DNA from: Streptomyces rishiriensis
Lineage (GTDB): Bacteria > Actinomycetota > Actinomycetes > Streptomycetales > Streptomycetaceae
Direction: 5' to 3'
DNA length: 64,000 nt
Assembly: GCF_030815485.1 (NCBI RefSeq)
Contig: NZ_JAUSWV010000002.1
Coordinates: forward strand, 7,688,001-7,752,000
This document shows positions 51,216-59,805 of the stretch, piece after piece. The position numbers and the translations under genes were made by a program. The stretch's first letter is position 1. Each line of letters begins with the position of its first letter. Under the pieces are notes generated by a model. It was not told where the DNA came from, made no database searches, and was given only the letters and a program-made list of their open reading frames with translations.

Positions 51216-52484
51216 TCAGGAGCCGGAGTTGAGTGCCTCGGTGATGGCTTCGGACGCGGTGGCGGCTTCCTTCTGGGCGTCGCCACCGGTCAGCACGGCC
51301 GTCATGTAGGCCTTGATCGGGTTCTTGGCCTCGACCGCGGCCCAGCCGGGCGTGTTGGGCGTGGCGCGGCCTTCGGCGGCGCCGGCCGCCATGGCCGAGG
51401 CGCCCGGGTCGGCGGCCACCGCGTCCGCCAGCGTCGTCTTGTTCGGGACGTAGCTCATGGCGACGGCGAGCTTCTTCTGCCAGGTGTCGCCGGTGAGTTC
51501 CCTGATGAAGGTGTAGGCCGCGTCCTGCTTGGCGGAGGCCGTCGGGATGACGAGATCGGAGCCGCCGGTGAAGACCGCTCCCGGCCTGTCGGCGGTCTTC
51601 CCCGGGATCGGGAAGAAGCCGAGCTTGCCCTTCAGCGCGGGATTGTTCTGGATGACGACATTGGCGCCGCCGGGAGTCGAGATGACCTGGGCGACCTTTC
51701 CCTTGGCCATGACGTCCGCCTGCGGCGGGTTGGCCTCGTCGGAGTCCTTGGGCCCCCTGCCGAGGGCTTGGAGCTTCTCGTAGAACTTCATGCCGCGGAT
51801 CGCCTCGGGGGAGTCCAGGGCGCCCTTCCACCTGCCGCCGGACTCGGTGGCGAGGTCGCCTCCCTCGTCCCATACGAAGCCCGAGAGGGTGTACCAGTTC
51901 TGGCCGGGCAGGTAGATGCCCTGAGTGCCGCCGGTGTCGAGCTTCCCGGTGGCGGCGATCCACTGGTCGCGGGTCTTGATCGCGGCCGCGTCGACACCCG
52001 CCTTCTCGAACAGGTCGGTCCGGTAGACGACGACCCGGTTGGCGGCGTAGTAGGGGATGCCGTACTGCTTGCCTTCGTAGGCGCCCGGCTCGGCGAGGCC
52101 CTTGAGCCAGTTCCTCCCGCCGAGTTCGTCGACCTTGTCGCTGAGGTCCAGCAGGCCCCCGCTCTGCGCGAACTGGGCCACCTGGGTGTTTCCGGTCTCG
52201 ATGACGTCCGGTGCGTCGTTGCTGGCGAGGGCTGCCGTGACCTTCTCGCCGATGCCGTCCCACTCCTGGATCTGCACCCTGACCTCGATGTCGGGGTGCG
52301 CGGTCTCGAAGCCCTGGACGAAGTCCTTCTGGAACTGGGCCGACACGCTGTCGCGCATCAGCCAGACGTCGATGGTGGTACTCCCACCGGGCTCGTCGTC
52401 GGAAGCGCCGGAGGAACTGCTGCAGGCGCTCAGCCCGGCCGTCATCACGAGCACGCACACACCGGCGGACAAGTGGAGCTTCAC
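51216..52484 (-). CDS. DasA-like sugar-binding lipoprotein
   Basis: A 422-residue extracellular solute-binding protein. The signal peptide ends in AGLSAC, with Cys21 lipidated. The body strongly recalls DasA, the chitobiose-binding protein of Streptomyces: IDVWLMRDSVSAQF, VQIQEWDGIGEKVTAAL, ASNDAPDVIETGNTQVAQFA and YYAANRVVVYRTDLFE. An N-acetylglucosamine-type oligosaccharide ligand is likely but not proven; a paralogue with another ligand is possible. First gene of the operon that continues with two permeases, GH20 and GH16, divergent from a GntR regulator. Confidence 0.9.
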   Translation of the reverse strand: MKLHLSAGVCVLVMTAGLSACSSSSGASDDEPGGSTTIDVWLMRDSVSAQFQKDFVQGFETAHPDIEVRVQIQEWDGIGEKVTAALASNDAPDVIETGNTQVAQFAQSGGLLDLSDKVDELGGRNWLKGLAEPGAYEGKQYGIPYYAANRVVVYRTDLFEKAGVDAAAIKTRDQWIAATGKLDTGGTQGIYLPGQNWYTLSGFVWDEGGDLATESGGRWKGALDSPEAIRGMKFYEKLQALGRGPKDSDEANPPQADVMAKGKVAQVISTPGGANVVIQNNPALKGKLGFFPIPGKTADRPGAVFTGGSDLVIPTASAKQDAAYTFIRELTGDTWQKKLAVAMSYVPNKTTLADAVAADPGASAMAAGAAEGRATPNTPGWAAVEAKNPIKAYMTAVLTGGDAQKEAATASEAITEALNSGS

Positions 52485-52519
52485 GGTTCACCTCTGGAGG
52501 ACATGACCTGACCACCTGA

Positions 52520-52536
52520 CCAGTGAGGACCACTGG
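52520..52536. promoter_or_regulatory. Inverted repeat near the dasA-like promoter (candidate GntR/DasR-type site)
   Basis: CCAGTG at 52520-52525 and CACTGG at 52531-52536 form a perfect inverted repeat around 5 bases, 36-52 bp upstream of the binding-protein start. TGACCA also occurs twice just to the left (52509 and 52517, 8 bp apart). The half site resembles the ACTGGTC arm of DasR-responsive elements. Confidence 0.55.
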
Positions 52537-52693
52537 ACAGCTCACTCTTGATGTGGGGATGAAGGTGGCATAGACCAATTAGGCCGTCAACCCCCTGCGT
52601 GCACAGAGGTTTTGGCGCGCATGGACGCCGACGGCTGGGTGATCACGGATCGATGGCGGCTACACTTCCCCTGGCCGTGAGGGCGGTGGAGGA

Positions 52694-52714
52694 TGACCAC
52701 TGGTCAAGTGGTCA
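52694..52714. promoter_or_regulatory. Inverted repeat near the gntR-type promoter (candidate operator)
   Basis: TGACCAC (52694-52700) and GTGGTCA (52708-52714) are exact inverted copies around TGGTCAA. The site contains ACTGGTC, the left arm of the DasR consensus, and lies about 55-75 bp upstream of the regulator gene. Together with the site at 52520 it flanks the divergent promoters. Confidence 0.65.
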
Positions 52715-52767
52715 ACTCGGTGGGGTCAACTCGACGACCGGGGATCCGTACAGGTAGGGAGTGCGAC

Positions 52768-53607
52768 ATGAAGGCCGACGCGCCAGGTGCGGTGCTGAAA
52801 CGGGAGAGAGTGCGCGACTTCCTCCTCGACCTCGTCGAGTCACAGCGCCCGGGGGACGCCATCCCCTCCGAGCGTTCCCTGTGCGCCCGGCTGGGGGTCT
52901 CCCGGCCGACCCTGCGAGCCGCGGCCGACGAGCTCGTCGCCGCGGGTCTGCTGGTGCGGGAGCACGGCCGCGGCATGTTCGTGGCGCCGGAGAAGATCAC
53001 CCAGGAACTGATCTCCGGCCGGCAGGCCATGACCGTGCCCCAGGCCTCCGGGACCTGGTCGAGCCGCCTGCTGGAGTTCACCACCATCCCGGCGGGCGCG
53101 CGCGTGGGCCGCAGGCTGCGTGTCTCACCCGCCGCCGAGATCGTGTACGTGGCGCGACTGCGCCTGGTCGACGGCGCCCCGATGGCCATCGAGCATCTGC
53201 ACATCAGGGCCGACCTGGTCCCCAGCCTGTCGGCCGCCGAACTGGAGACCGGCGACCTCTACGAGCATCTGCGCGAACAGCACGGCGTGCACGTCCAGGA
53301 AGCCGTACAGGCGATCGAGCCGACCGTCGTCACCCGGGCCGAGGCCGAACTGCTCGACGTGCCCGAGTTGTCCCCGGCGCTGCTCTTCGAGCGGCTCACC
53401 TCGGACACCACCGGTCAGCCCGTCGAGTACGTCCACTCGATCTACCGCGGCGACCGTTACCGCATCGTCTCCCGGCTCACCCTCGGTCCCTCCGCCGCAG
53501 TGCCGGCGGCCCGGCTCGGACACCACCCCGGCATCCCCCCGGGCGACTTCGCCCACCGTGACACCATCGCGTCCTCCACACGCGGGGACATCCAGTCGGC
53601 ACCGTGA
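52768..53607 (+). CDS. GntR/HutC-family regulator (DasR-like paralogue)
   Basis: A 279-residue regulator. The winged helix lies in residues about 12-75: VRDFLLDLVESQRPGDAIPS, then LGVSRPTLRAAADELVAAGL and VREHGRGMFVAP. A UTRA effector domain follows (VYVARLRLVDGAPMAIEHLH, TTGQPVEYVHSIYRGDRYRI), as in DasR, which senses aminosugar phosphates. It has about 30 extra C-terminal residues compared with DasR. It is divergent from the DasA-like importer, and nearby TGGTC-type repeats suggest that it controls that operon and itself. ATG at 52768 has TAGGGAG upstream. Confidence 0.92.
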   Translation: MKADAPGAVLKRERVRDFLLDLVESQRPGDAIPSERSLCARLGVSRPTLRAAADELVAAGLLVREHGRGMFVAPEKITQELISGRQAMTVPQASGTWSSRLLEFTTIPAGARVGRRLRVSPAAEIVYVARLRLVDGAPMAIEHLHIRADLVPSLSAAELETGDLYEHLREQHGVHVQEAVQAIEPTVVTRAEAELLDVPELSPALLFERLTSDTTGQPVEYVHSIYRGDRYRIVSRLTLGPSAAVPAARLGHHPGIPPGDFAHRDTIASSTRGDIQSAP

Positions 53608-53743
53608 TCCACCGCGGCCCCGAAGCCCCGGCCGGAGCGGCACGGGCGTTCCGCACCGCCCGCAGCCGCTGCGCCGTTCCGGCGCACGGGATCCGACGTC
53701 GCGGCGGACCGGCCGAGCGGGTTGCCCGGCACCGCGGGACCGC

Positions 53744-54030
53744 CGTCGCCGGGTGAGCGTGCTGCTCAGCGCCACGGCTGTCGCCTCGACCGGCACCATC
53801 GGCTTCGTCGGCCTGGCGGCGCCGCACGCGGCCCGCGCCCTGGTGGGCCGAGGACACGTCCGGGTGGTGCCGGCCGCCGTGCTGCTCGGCGCCGCGCCGG
53901 TCTGCACGGCCGACCTGCTGGGCCGCACGGTCATCGCCCCGCCCAGCTGGGCGCCGGCCTGATGGCGGCGGTGATCGGCGCACCGTGCTTCCTCCGGCTG
54001 CTGATACGCGGCCGACGGCAGCGCCGACCC
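53744..54030 (+). pseudogene. 3' remnant of a FecCD-type siderophore permease gene, frameshifted
   Basis: The segment reads VSVLLSATAVASTGTIGFVG, LAAPHAARALVGRGHVRVVP, VCTADLLGRTVIAPP, and then, after a one-base loss in the CCC at 53942-53944, QLGAGLMAAVIGAPCFLRLL. With one C restored it matches the last ~90 residues of FecCD permeases (the GFVGLxxPHxxRxLVG and DLLxRxxxxPxELPxGxxTAxxGxPxFxxLL patterns). The first ~240 residues are missing and no binding-protein or ATPase gene is near. It is a leftover of an iron-siderophore importer. No start codon with a good ribosome site is seen. Confidence 0.75.
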
Positions 54031-54170
54031 GGCGCTCCGTCCCCCGGGGCCGAATTCATGGTGTTCACGGCCCGGTCGGGGGCATCCGCTGAGCAACGAA
54101 CCGGAAAGACCGACGACACCGCACGAGCGACACCCCCGAACGAGCCGACACCCCCGAAGGGACGGACCCC

Positions 54171-54347
54171 TTGCTCGCCATCATCTCGGCAGTGCTGTTC
54201 TTCATCGCCTTCCTGATCAACGCGGCGGAGATCTCCACCAACGACACCTTCACCTCCACCAACCTCATGCTCCTCGGCCTGACCGTGCTCGCCCTCCACG
54301 TCGCGGGCATCGGCAGCGGCTGGTCGGTGCGCGGCCGCCGGCGCTGA
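54171..54347 (+). CDS. Small two-helix membrane protein (58 aa)
   Basis: A 58-residue protein starting at TTG (LLAIISAVLFFIAFLINAAE), with AAGGGACGG about 6 bp upstream. Two hydrophobic helices are joined by a polar loop (ISTNDTFTSTN); the second helix reads LMLLGLTVLALHVAGIGSG and the tail is basic (WSVRGRRR). Short proteins of this build are common in Streptomyces genomes, but no function is known to me. It lies between the FecCD remnant and pgm. Confidence 0.7.
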   Translation: MLAIISAVLFFIAFLINAAEISTNDTFTSTNLMLLGLTVLALHVAGIGSGWSVRGRRR

Positions 54348-54447
54348 GCGCTCCCGGCGGAAACCGACCCGTACTCGCGGACCACCGCCCCCACAAGGGA
54401 AGATGGAAGGCGCAAGCCATGATCGACCGATGTGGAGGAGCGGGCAC

Positions 54448-56088
<1,641 letters not shown>

Positions 56089-56111
56089 GCCGCCCGGGAC
56101 GGACGGGCCTC

Positions 56112-56198
56112 CAGGTCGCCGCCCGTACGGGGCGACGGGGAGCAGGTCGCCGCCCGTACGGGGCGACGGGGAGCAGGTCGCCGTACGGCGACGGGGAG
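56112..56198. repeat. 31-bp tandem repeat with internal inverted repeats, downstream of pgm
   Basis: Two identical 31-bp units (56112-56142 and 56143-56173) are followed by a shortened third (56174-56198). Each unit holds GTCGCC and GGCGAC arms able to form a hairpin. In the short unit the arms fuse into the perfect 16-bp palindrome GTCGCCGTACGGCGAC (56177-56192). The array starts 24 bp after the pgm stop and may act as terminator. The rest of the gap to 56386 shows nothing I recognise. Confidence 0.8.
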
Positions 56199-56386
56199 CA
56201 GCAGGCCGACGGCGTCGTCCGCGTCACCCACGCGGCCGAGCCGCTCGGCCTGGGCCGGGAGGCCGGACCCGCCGAGCGGTGACGTGCGCCGCGGTGACGT
56301 GCGTCCGCGTCGGCCCGCAGGTGTATGAATGGTCTCGATCCGTTCCGCCGCTTGGGCCACGGGGGCGGTGCGGCAATCATGAGGCC

Positions 56387-57502
56387 ATGCACCGGCCCGT
56401 CCGTCTCCGCACCCACGAGTGGTTCACGGTCGACGACTCCACCCTGAACGTCGCCCTCGTGTATCCGATGCAGGGGCCCGCCGGGGTGTTCGGACCGGCC
56501 TGCGAGGCCTGCGCCCGGCTGGCCGCGGAGGAGATCAACAAGAGCGGCGGAGTGCTCGGCAAGGAGCTGCGGCTCATCGAGGTCGACGGAGGCGCCGAAC
56601 CGCAGCAGGTCGCGGCGGAGGTGGAGGCCCTGGTGGCCACCGGGGCGGTGCAGGGGGTCACCGGCTGGCACATCTCCTCGGTGCGGCAGGCGATGGCCCC
56701 GCGGATCGCGCACCGGGTGCCGTACGTCTACACCGCGCTGTACGAGGGCGGCGAGCGCACCGACGGCGTCTACCTGACCAGCGAGACCCCCGCCTGGCAG
56801 CTGCTGCCCGCCATGCGCCTGCTCACCGAGGCCCGGGGCGTGCGCCGCTGGTTCGTGGTCGGCAACGACTACGTCTGGCCCCGGCGCACTGCCCGGGCCG
56901 CCCGCCGCTACGCACGCGACTCCCGCGGCAGGGTGTGCGGTGAGGCGTACCTCCCGCTGGGCGCCGACGACTTCCACGACGTGCTGGGCCGGATCGAGCG
57001 GGCCGACACCGACGCCGTACTGATGCTGCTGGTCGGCAGCGACGCGATCCGCTTCAACCGGGCTTTCGCCGCCGCCGGGCTCGACCGGCGCTGTCTCCGG
57101 CTGAGCACCCTGATGGACGAGAACATGCTGCTGGGCAGCGGCCCGGAGGCCACCGTCGACCTCTTCAGCACGGCCGGCTTCTTCGCCTCGCTCGCCGACC
57201 AGAACACCCTGGACTTCCAGGGACGCTACGCCGACCGCTTCGGGGTGGCGGCCCCGACCCCGGGCAGTCTCGGGGAGTCCTGCTACGAGGGTGTGCTGCT
57301 GCTGGCGGCGCTCTTCGAACGGGCCCGCACCCTGGACGTGAACGCCGTCGGAGCCGCCTCCGACACCGTCTCGTACGAGGGCCCGAGGGGTCTGCTCGGC
57401 CTGGAGGGCCGACATGTGCGCCAGCGCATCTACCTGGCGCAGGCGGACGGCCTCGACTTCAACGTCCTCGCTCAACTGCGGGCTCCGCACGAGTTGTCGT
57501 AG
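56387..57502 (+). CDS. AmiC-like cytosolic amide/urea-binding protein
   Basis: A 371-residue protein with the fold of branched-chain amino acid/urea-binding proteins but no signal peptide or lipobox: the chain begins MHRPVRLRTHEWFTVDDSTL and then VALVYPMQGPAGVFGPACEA. It shares landmarks with UrtA downstream (INKSGGVLGKELRLIEVDGG, WFVVGNDYVWPRRTARA, SCYEGVLLLAALFERA). Signal-less members of this family, such as AmiC, are ligand sensors that control short-chain amide or nitrile genes. It probably senses urea or an amide for the urt locus; no AmiR-type ANTAR partner is in view. The ATG has GAGG just upstream. Confidence 0.82.
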   Translation: MHRPVRLRTHEWFTVDDSTLNVALVYPMQGPAGVFGPACEACARLAAEEINKSGGVLGKELRLIEVDGGAEPQQVAAEVEALVATGAVQGVTGWHISSVRQAMAPRIAHRVPYVYTALYEGGERTDGVYLTSETPAWQLLPAMRLLTEARGVRRWFVVGNDYVWPRRTARAARRYARDSRGRVCGEAYLPLGADDFHDVLGRIERADTDAVLMLLVGSDAIRFNRAFAAAGLDRRCLRLSTLMDENMLLGSGPEATVDLFSTAGFFASLADQNTLDFQGRYADRFGVAAPTPGSLGESCYEGVLLLAALFERARTLDVNAVGAASDTVSYEGPRGLLGLEGRHVRQRIYLAQADGLDFNVLAQLRAPHELS

Positions 57503-57935
57503 CACCGCTTCCGTCCTCGAGCACGTCCGCCAGCCGGTCCAGCAGGCCTTCCAGCCGTTCGCCCCGCTCTTCCCCCAGCAGCGGCTCCCACTCCGCCCGG
57601 TCGTCCCGCACCGCGCGGACCAGCTGCCGCCGGCGCTCCAGGCCCCGTGGGGTGAGGTAGGCCAGGACGCGGCGCCGGTCGGCGGGGTCGATTCTGCGGA
57701 ACACCAGGTTCTGGTCGACGAGTTGGTCGATCAGCCTGGTGGCGCTCGGCGCGGGCATGAAGGCGTGGTCGGCGAGGGCCGTCATGGGGTGTCCCTGTCC
57801 GTCCGAGAGCAGGTCCAGCACCCACCACGCTTCCACCGAGCAGTCGAACCCCGCCAGCACGAACCGGAGTCGGCGGGTGGCGAGGCGCTCGGCCCGGGTC
57901 AGCAGACGCAGCAGTTCCTGGGGCCGCCTCGCCAT
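57459..57935 (-). CDS. MarR-family transcriptional regulator
   Basis: A 158-residue MarR regulator. The winged helix-turn-helix lies in MTALADHAFMPAPSATRLID through QLVDQNLVFRRIDPADRRRV, with the wing Asp-Arg-Arg characteristic of the family, followed by LAYLTPRGLERRRQLV. It is convergent with the AmiC-like gene (44-bp overlap) and divergent from urtA, with about 260 bp between starts. That layout suggests control of urtABCDE, perhaps with the AmiC-like sensor; the effector is unknown. Confidence 0.9.
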   Translation of the reverse strand: MARRPQELLRLLTRAERLATRRLRFVLAGFDCSVEAWWVLDLLSDGQGHPMTALADHAFMPAPSATRLIDQLVDQNLVFRRIDPADRRRVLAYLTPRGLERRRQLVRAVRDDRAEWEPLLGEERGERLEGLLDRLADVLEDGSGATTTRAEPAVERGR

Positions 57936-58045
57936 CGCACTCCTTTGCCCGAAGCCCTGGTTCCCCGTGCGGGATTGGGCGTGAGCCTACCGCAAAAGGT
58001 CCTTTCCCCAGGAAGTATCGAAGCCCGCTTCCTTGCTTCCAGCAG

Positions 58046-58087
58046 AAACTGTTCATCAATTGCGCGGAAACGCGACGGAAACAGTTT
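58046..58087. promoter_or_regulatory. urtA upstream region: GlnR-like box inside an inverted repeat
   Basis: GAAAC at 58067-58071 and GAAAC at 58078-58082 are separated by exactly 6 bases, close to the actinobacterial GlnR box (gTnAC-n6-GaAAC; the first half differs at its second base). The site lies between AAACTGTT (58046-58053) and AACAGTTT (58080-58087), an 8-bp perfect inverted repeat, and overlaps CGCG-GAAA-CGCG (58063-58074). It is 115-150 bp upstream of urtA. Nitrogen control of urea uptake would fit. Confidence 0.55.
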
Positions 58088-58196
58088 ACTCGCAGGCTGT
58101 GCGCCAACGCCGCGCCACCGAAGCGCGTTGTGTCCCCTTCCTCCCCAGAGTCGTTCCGCTCGCTTCGCAACGCCCTTCGGGGCATGGAGGTTTTGT

Positions 58197-59453
58197 ATGT
58201 CCGGGCTCAGAATCAGCAGGCGTGGCCTGCTGGCCGGTATTTCGGCGGTCGGCGCCTCCGCCGCCCTCAGCGCCTGTGGCGCCAAGACGGGTGAAGGATC
58301 CTCGGCGGACGCGGCCGGCGCCTCCGCCGACACCTCCGGCAGTACGGTCGGGGTCGGTCTGCTGAACTCCCTGTCGGGCACGATGGCCATCAGCGAAGTC
58401 ACCGTGCACAACGCGCTGTTGCTCGCCATCAAGGAGATCAACGCGTCCGGCGGCGTGCTCGGCAAGAAGCTCAGGGCCGTCAGTCAGGACGGCGCCTCCG
58501 ACTGGCCCACCTTCGCGGAGAAGGCCGAGGCGCTCATCAAGGACGACAAGGTCGCCGCCACCTTCGGCTGCTGGACCTCGGCCAGCCGAAAGGCCGTCAA
58601 ACCGGTCTTCGAGCGGTACAAGTCACCGCTGTTCTACCCCGTGCAGTACGAGGGTCTGGAGGAGTCGCCGTACATTTTCTACATCGGCGCGACCACCAAC
58701 CAGCAGATCGTTCCGGCCCTCGACTATCTCAAGAAGCAGGGCCTGACCAAGCTCTACCTGGTCGGCAGCGACTATGTGTTCCCGCGCACCGCCAACAAAA
58801 TCATCAAGGCCTACGCGAAGGCCAAGGGAATGACGGTGGTCGGCGAGGACTACGCGCCGCTCGGCTCCACGGAATTCGGCACCATCGTCAACAAGGTCAA
58901 GGACTCCGGCGCGGACGCCGTGTTCAACACCCTCAACGGTGACAGCAACGTGGCCTTCTTCAAGGAGTACAAGTCCTCCGGGCTGACCGCGAAGAGCATG
59001 CCGGTGCTGTCGGTCTCCATCGCCGAGGAAGAGGTGAAGAGCATCGGCACCCAGTACCTCCAGGACCAGCTGACCGCGTGGAACTACTACGAGACGACGC
59101 CCGGCGCGGCCAACACCACGTTCGTGGCGGCCTATCAGGCCGAGTACGGCAAGGACAAGCCGACCAGCGACCCGATGGAGGCCGCCTACACCTCCGTGTA
59201 CCTGTGGAAGGCGATGGTCGAGAAAGCCGGCTCCTTCGACGTCGCCAAGGTCAAGGCGGCCTCGGACGGCATCACCTTCGACGCCCCCGAGGGCAAGGTC
59301 ACCGTCGACGGCGCGAGCCAGCACGTCTACAAGACGGCCCGGATCGGCAAGGTCGGCGCGGACGGCCTGATCACCGAGGTCTGGAACTCGGGCGGCCCGA
59401 TCAAGCCGGACCCGTACCTCAAGGGCTACGACTGGGCCTCCGGCCTGTCCTGA
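58197..59453 (+). CDS. urtA: Urea ABC transporter substrate-binding protein
   Basis: A 418-residue binding protein. The N-terminus has a twin-arginine-like segment SRRGLLAG (Arg8, Arg9) and a lipobox, ALSAC, with Cys27, so it is exported folded or via Sec and lipid-anchored. The mature domain matches UrtA: GVGLLNSLSGTMAISE, INASGGVLGKKLRAVSQDGA, ATFGCWTSASRKAVKPVFE, LFYPVQYEGLEESPYIFYIG and YVFPRTANKIIKAYA. It captures urea or short amides for the UrtBCDE complex. The ATG has GGAGG 6 bp upstream. A tandem repeat array begins directly at its stop codon. Confidence 0.93.
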   Translation: MSGLRISRRGLLAGISAVGASAALSACGAKTGEGSSADAAGASADTSGSTVGVGLLNSLSGTMAISEVTVHNALLLAIKEINASGGVLGKKLRAVSQDGASDWPTFAEKAEALIKDDKVAATFGCWTSASRKAVKPVFERYKSPLFYPVQYEGLEESPYIFYIGATTNQQIVPALDYLKKQGLTKLYLVGSDYVFPRTANKIIKAYAKAKGMTVVGEDYAPLGSTEFGTIVNKVKDSGADAVFNTLNGDSNVAFFKEYKSSGLTAKSMPVLSVSIAEEEVKSIGTQYLQDQLTAWNYYETTPGAANTTFVAAYQAEYGKDKPTSDPMEAAYTSVYLWKAMVEKAGSFDVAKVKAASDGITFDAPEGKVTVDGASQHVYKTARIGKVGADGLITEVWNSGGPIKPDPYLKGYDWASGLS

Positions 59454-59607
59454 TCGCCCGGCGGGTCCTGGCCCTATGCCGGTCCTGATGGCCCGGCCGG
59501 TCTTGGCTCTCGGCCGGTCCTGGTCGCCCGGCCGTTCCTGGCCTCCGACCCGTCTTGGCCCTCGGCCGGTCCTGATCGCCCGGCGGGTCCTGGCTTTCGG
59601 CCGGTCC
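59451..59607. repeat. 35-bp tandem repeat between urtA and urtB
   Basis: Units begin TGATCGCCCGGCGGGTCCTG at 59451, TGATGGCCC at 59486, TGGTCGCCC at 59521 and TGATCGCCC at 59573, with a 17-bp partial unit (59556-59572). Most are exactly 35 bp. The first unit starts with the urtA stop codon itself. The array spreads urtA and urtB apart by about 350 bp within an otherwise overlapping operon. Confidence 0.8.
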
Positions 59608-59733
59608 TGATCCGGCCTGCTCAGGCCCCGCCGGGATCCCGGTTCCTGCCCCGATCCCGGCTGCCGTGCCGGTCTCCGCTCCCGCCTGGTCCTCACTCCC
59701 GCCCCTGCACCGGTCTCCGCTCCCACGGTGGAG

Positions 59734-59757
59734 CCCGGCCCCGTTCCGGGGGCCGGG
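59734..59757 (+). terminator. Intercistronic hairpin between urtA and urtB
   Basis: CCCGGCCCC (59734-59742) pairs with GGGGCCGGG (59749-59757) around a 6-base loop, 48 bp upstream of urtB. It may partly stop transcription or stabilise urtA mRNA, giving excess binding protein. That role is inferred. Confidence 0.5.
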
Positions 59758-59805
59758 TCATGTCCCTGGCCCGCCGCACCTCCGTCCCCGACCAGGAGCC
59801 GCTTC

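Noticed and set aside
56387..57502. Second exported urea-binding protein
   Set aside because: The start region has no signal peptide or lipobox, and no in-frame upstream start adds one, so a cytosolic sensor is more likely.
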